Shown here in pieces: positions 7,221 through 11,719 of a stretch of 11,719 nt of DNA. Position 1 is the first letter of the stretch, and each line of letters starts with the position of its first letter. The position numbers were made by a program, and so were the translations under genes. Below the pieces are notes generated by a model. The model saw only the letters and a list, made by a program, of their open reading frames with translations. It was not told the DNA's origin and did no database searches. Origin of the DNA: Spirogloea muscicola (lineage: Eukaryota > Streptophyta > Zygnematophyceae > Spirogloeales > Spirogloeaceae); assembly GCA_009602725.1 (NCBI GenBank), contig WELB01000035.1, forward strand, positions 782,459 to 794,177. The letters are read 5' to 3'.

Positions 7221-10200
7221 GCGCGTGAAGCCTGCTTGCCCTTTGGAGCTTGTCCAATCTTTTGTGGGCTGGCTTTCCTCAGCCCTTGCCCCCTCTTTGG
7301 AAGCCGCTACATCACTGGCTGGCACTGGGCCAGCCTCGCGGTCCAACACACCATAGAAAGACTGGACTTTGAACTACGCACAAGGTCGACAACATCAGGG
7401 TACCTTTTGCAGATCGTCCAGGCATCTTATTTTCTCCAACTCTGGAGCTCACTGCATAGAAAGATAGAAGGAAAACAGGAGGTATTAGGACCCCACATGG
7501 CAGGTGCTGTGAAACAATGAGCACAACAGGTAACACACTTGTACTAGCTTAAAGTGGATACTACGGTCAGACTACAGCTTGGTCATACATAGCGGCGCGG
7601 CACCGCCATTTGCAGCACTGGCCTCCTCGTCCTCATCCTCTTCATCCTCATCATCAGCTGGCAGGTCGCATGCACAGTGCATGAGAGTCAACAACACATA
7701 GTCTAAAGCATCACAAGCATTCATCTTCATGCATGCTTGCAGAAGCAATTATTGACCAGCCTGTTAAATCGGCAATTTGGGCAAGGCTGTTGATACCGTC
7801 GAGGAGGTCTGCAGCCTCCCCCTCCTCGTCCCCAGGAAGCGGCTCCAAGGACGCCACCAGCGGAGGTCGCTTGCGCTTCTTCGAGGAAGTGCTGATGCCT
7901 TTGGGCAACTTCAGCTCAGGCAGCAGCTCCGCAAGCCGCACTGCTCGTGTGGGTGCTCGAGACCTGTACACCCTGGTGAGCTGCGCCTTGGTGGCAGCAA
8001 CCACACCGTCCATCGGCTGCTCCTTACCCCGGAACTTGCTGACGCTAAGCAACGTGTCCATGTCCTCCAAAGTCAGTGAGTAGTCATCCAGCAGGTCCGC
8101 CACCACCCTTGCCCCTTCGTCCTGACAGTTGGGAAGCATGCATGTCGTGAATGCTGCAGTAAGGAGACGAATTCTGCAAGCAGGCTGAGACACACATGCA
8201 GCCCAGCCGCTTGCTCACCTTTGGCAGCAACTTCAAAGGCCGGGTAAAGCGTTCTGTCAGGACGGGTGCGTAGTCCAGCCGCACAACCTCCCTGGGTGTC
8301 GCGGCACAAGCAGGCACAACTTAGCAGCTGCCCACGAGCACTAGAACAGCTGCAAGTGTAGTCTCGTCCATTGGGTGAATGCTGACCTCGGTGGCTCGCA
8401 GTGGCACGAGGCCACCATGTGGATGTGCACATCCTCCAGCAGCCGCACATTCTTGCCAAAGGTCGAGTTCTTCCCAAACCACCCTGCAAAGCGATTGAAG
8501 TTCCTCTCTCCCTGCGAGCCAGCCAATACAGCAGCCACTGTGAAAGCACATCTCTGCATAGAGTAAGTACAAGCTGCCATCTCTTAATACACACGTCTGC
8601 ACAGAGTAAGTACAAGCTGGCAAATGCTTGATCCGGGCCTCCCCAGGAAGCGGTGTTTTTCATCTTGCAGCATGATCAACACAGGCAGGTGATATGCAAG
8701 GGTTGTGTGCTGCAGTAGGGAGCTCACAGGAAAGAAGGTCTCACGAGCTCCATGCATCTTGGCGGCACTGCTCCCATGCCCACAGAGATAGCAGCAACTC
8801 AAATCAAGGGAGACAACTGCACAAGTGATTAAGCTCGCCAGCACTACTAAGGCAGAAGTCACAGAGGGGTGTGACATACGGGATTATGGAGGCAAAGAAG
8901 GCGCTGCTCTGCGCCAGCTGCCACTGCTGATAGCGCCGTACTTGGCGCTCCACGCAGTCCCCTTGTGCAATGCTGTCCGCTGCTGCTGACACCATGTCCA
9001 TCCTGAGCGTGCCCTTTTCGTCCTTGCCAGACAGCTCACCGGGTCGGTAATTGAGATAGTTCTCCTGCCAGTGCCTCAGACATCATGGTTGAGTAGAGCA
9101 GCAAGCATTGAGCAAATAGACATCCTGCACTGACATCTACAAGTGCTGGCATAAGTCGGCTGACTGTTGGCTTGCCTGAATCAGGAGGGGCACTAGTCCC
9201 ATGTCAGTCATGGCTGCATCAATGCGCGCCTCCATTCGCAGCTTCCCTGAGTCGAACGCCAAGAGCCTGGGCAGGCAGGGCGGCACTCATGAGCAGCTCA
9301 GGAAAGAAAGTATGCTAGTGGAAGGAAGCCCAGCAAGCGGGAGAACGGCATGAGACATACAGAGTGATGCAGAGGGCCCACCTGTCGGCGGCAATGAAGG
9401 GCGACACATCCTCGTCCTTGGCAGACACAGCCAGCCGGTGCTGCATGTCTGCAAGCTTGAGTTCCCGTGTGCGCAGGCTCATGTACTGCAGCTGATTGAG
9501 CGCCATGCGCATATCCCCGTTCACGTGCTCGCCGAGCTCCTCGAGGGTGACCTGACAGATGGTCCTCGCAGAGAAGACAGGCATGAGCGGTGCGGCACGG
9601 CCACAAGAGGAGCAGGTCGCGCATGCCATGCTGGACACAGAGGGTCGTATAACTCACATCGTCCACAGCCAGGCATTCCTGGTCGGCGACGTGTCGCAGG
9701 CGCTTGGCCATCTGCACAGGTGCAACCGACAATGCTCATAGGATGGCCGGCTGCTGGGCTGGATGAGGCTGCCTGCCAGTGAGAGGGGCCCTTTGGGGGT
9801 GCGGCGGTGCACCTGCTGCTTGGTGGGCTTGCGGAAGGGCAGGACGAGCGTGTGGTTGGCAAGGGACCGCAGCTTGGGGGAGTGGCGATCGTTGCAGATG
9901 CAGACGATGGGGATGCGCGACACACGGATGCTGAGAATCAGGTCTGCAATGCCGCCGCGGTCCCCAGCGCTCATGCCGTCGACCTCATCCATGATGAGCA
10001 CCGCTTTGTGTTGCCGCGAATCGGCACCACGCGCAAACTGCAGCGCCTCGTTGCTGACCATCTCCTTGACGGCGTTGGCAGTGCGCCCGCCAATGCCCTT
10101 GGCCACGCTCGCATCCGCTTTGCCCCGGCTGTCGCTTGCATTTACCTACCACATCGCGCAGCCCACCAGGCTCTCCGCCACTCAATGCACTGGACTCCAA

Positions 10201-11719
10201 AAGCCCAGGGCCTGACGTTGCACCGCCTGGCAGCCGAGTAAGTTCCCTGCTGCAACTACTACGGCAACGAAAGCTTATGCAAGCTACCGCTTCCTACAGC
10301 GGGTACCTCAAGTGCCGTGAAGCCCAGTTCCGCACACACCAGTCGCGCCACTGTGGTCTTGCCGACCCCCGGTGGTCCTGCCAGCAGTACCGCCTTCCTG
10401 GGGCCAGACGATGCTGCGCCTGCCAACGCCTTCCCCTTGTTCTTGCCGTTGACCGCGTGCCCTCCAAGGTGGTGCGAAGCCCAGTTCTCGAGCCACTCGC
10501 GCAGCGTCTTTACCTGGTCCACCAGCATGCCCCAGTCAGCCGCTGGGCGCCACCGCTGCAAGCAGCACTGGGAGGCCAACCGGCAGAATCACAAGAGTGG
10601 CTCCTCACATGGCTCTGGTTGGCAACAATGTCCTCCGTAGACTGGGGCGCAAATCTCTGTGGCCACGTATCAGCTTCTGCAGCAGCTCCCGCCACCTCGC
10701 TCTTGGGCGCGGCGGATGCAAGCCTGCCAGTTGGCAACTTCGTGCGTTGGCTGGGAAGAGTTTTTGCACTTTGCTGCGTCGTCGAAGACACCTTCTTGGT
10801 CTTGGGCGGGCCCGAGGCACGGATCAGGTCAAAAAGGCCGTCTTCAGAGAGCACCGGCACGCTGCAGCAAGCGCGCAGCAGCGGAGGAGCATGCCCAAGA
10901 TTGACTCAGCTGGGGCGGCAATGCCAGCTTTGGCAATACAGCAGCTGCGACAAGCAAGAGAGCTGAGTCGTAGGAGGGGCTTTACCCGAGCTCGGCGGCT
11001 TTCTGGGCCTTGCGACCACCAACGTGCTCGTCTGCCACGAGGTAGCTCTGCGGCCGGCCGCCCAGACAAGAAACAGAACAGGAGCTATCTTGAGCTCATG
11101 CGCTGCACCATGGCGGCTGCTCCCAATGCCAAGCGCCGCTGGCCAGACTCGAGAAGAGCCAGAAGCTCTACTCTCCAGCCTTCAAAACTGCAACTCTCAA
11201 CAGCTTGCTGCCTGGGCCAGCGCGACAGCTGCGAACCGTCTTCTTGCTGACGGAGCCTGTGATGCGGCCGCCATGGCGCTTGATGAGCTGCTCCGCCTCC
11301 TCGCGCTCCATGCTGCGGACCCTCAAGAGCGCAGCCGCCAATCATTGCCCAGCGCAGAACAGGAGGCAGCCAGGCGGAGGCCCTGAGTGACATCCTCGGC
11401 TCAACCCAGGCTGAAAGCAGAGCGCCACCTGTCGAGCGTGCCGGTGATGACGAATGTGAGGTCGGCAAGGCAGTCTTCGCGGCCCTCTGGCACCTCCTGC
11501 GACCAATGCCACGACCCTCGCAGGACGTCAGGGACCCCTCGCTCGCCGCCTCTGTCAGCAGCGCCCTGCCTCAGGGGAAGCCATAGGCTTGAAAGCCAGG
11601 ACAGGGGAGCTTGTTGCCGTCCCTCCCCACCTTCTCGCCAGCATGCGGCGGCGCAGCGCGCTCCCCAAAGCCACCGGCCCAGCCGCCGCCGCCACCGCCG
11701 CCGCCGCGCCTACGGCCGC
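7004..11719 (-). CDS. RFC1: Replication factor C subunit 1 (clamp-loader large subunit), 5' end outside the window
   Basis: RFC1 is the large subunit of the nuclear RFC complex that loads the PCNA clamp. Exons: 11631->11719, 11429-11496, 11237-11312, 10986-11047, 10609-10861, 10307-10513, 9813-10145, 9658-9711, 9382-9551, 9176-9266, 8880-9064, 8728-8767, 8387-8511, 8219-8291, 7797-8121, 7589-7657, about 7404-7447, 7220-7373 and 7004-7137. Spliced from codon 11717 they give exactly 850 codons with the stop. Domains: Gly/Arg-rich stretch, then GERAAPPHAGEK; BRCT (LTFVITGTLD, MEREEAEQLIKRHGG, SYLVADEHVGGRK, SEDGLFDLIRASG); AAA+ with Walker A GPPGVGKTT (10352-10378), VNASDSRGKAD, Walker B IMDEVDG (9975-9995), sensor CICND and PFRKPTKQQ; collar (NGDMRMALNQLQYMSL, SPFIAADR, IQ|ENYLNYRP); and the RFC1 C-terminal domain (WFGKNSTFGKN, VVRLDYAPVL, LLDDYSLTLEDMDTLL, KAQLTRVY). 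The tail is KKRKRP, then an acidic run, then RGRG repeats. The usual KYRP before the ATPase is RFAP here. The N-terminus, including any PCNA-binding motif, and the promoter are out of view. The exon at 7404-7447 is the least certain. Confidence 0.95.
8553..8619. repeat. 24-bp direct repeat, two copies, inside an RFC1 intron
   Basis: Copies at 8553-8576 and 8596-8619 differ at one base (T against C) and start 43 bp apart. Both lie in the intron between exons 8728-8767 and 8387-8511. On the transcribed strand each carries CTTGTACTTACTCT. It looks like a local tandem duplication; no function is evident. Confidence 0.85.
8728..8767 (-). other. 40-nt micro-exon of RFC1
   Basis: This very short exon encodes AAKMHGARETFFP and links IIP (exon 8880-9064, ending after two bases of the Pro codon) to GERNFNRFAGWF. 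The acceptor is GGGAGCAG and the donor GTGAGC. Both joins keep phase and the conserved order of the RFC1 C-terminal domain. Confidence 0.82.
9065..9175 (-). other. GC-AG intron in RFC1
   Basis: On the minus strand the exon ends CTGATTCAG and the intron opens GCAAGCC, the GC donor context. It closes GCACTGGCAG before GAGAACTAT. The join gives LVPLLIQ|ENYLNYRP, which keeps the frame and the conserved collar motif of plant RFC1 proteins. No GT in the vicinity gives the same join. Confidence 0.85.

Noticed and set aside
7572-7657. C-terminus of RFC1 at the stop after MTKL
   Set aside because: The acidic exon would end there if unspliced, but a good GTATGA donor lies at CTAT|GTATGA, and further exons keep the frame to a plant-like basic RGRG tail. 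Kept as an alternative only.
10136-10966. 276-codon plus-strand frame at the right end
   Set aside because: It lies antisense to RFC1 exons with clear BRCT and AAA+ motifs, and has no domain signature. It is a shadow frame in GC-rich DNA.

Overview
The window looks like nuclear DNA of a green alga; a GC-rich chlorophyte, possibly trebouxiophyte-like, is my inference. The grounds are plant-type proteins split by many short spliceosomal introns (about 80-230 bp), a TGTAA-type polyadenylation signal behind one gene, and a retroelement tail of the sort found in algal genomes. No rRNA, tRNA, CRISPR array or bacterial operon is visible.

Layout from left to right. (1) 84-1007, minus strand: the C-terminal part of a non-LTR retroelement protein (zinc knuckle plus restriction-like endonuclease), cut off at both ends. 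(2) 1008-1276: a GC-rich stretch with one open frame I do not recognise. (3) 1277-3714, minus strand: the 3' half of a plant/cyanobacterial-type DNA gyrase B gene. Ten exon remnants are in the right order with good splice sites, but it carries two nonsense codons, several frameshifts and a lost catalytic Asp, and the ATPase half is absent. It is a non-processed pseudogene. (4) 3949-6500, plus strand: a five-exon gene for a nodulin-like (NFD4-type) major facilitator transporter with a long proline-rich central loop. (5) 6501-7003: a convergent 3' intergenic stretch. (6) 7004 to the window end, minus strand: the gene for replication factor C subunit 1 (RFC1), the clamp-loader large subunit. About 19 exons encode a Gly/Arg-rich stretch, BRCT, AAA+ ATPase, collar and RFC1 C-terminal domain, then an acidic and RGG-rich tail. 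The 5' end lies beyond the window.

The RFC1 exons join in frame with no break: the spliced length is exactly 850 codons including the stop. Assembly error is therefore an unlikely cause of the damage in gyrB. The transporter is intact apart from one splice-phase problem between exons 2 and 3.

The genes do not form a functional cluster. The most interesting points are the decayed gyrB and its sharp left and right boundaries, GC-AG introns in both intact genes, a C-run plus 16-bp palindrome at the transporter start, and the RGG-rich tail of RFC1. I found no clear new multi-gene system.
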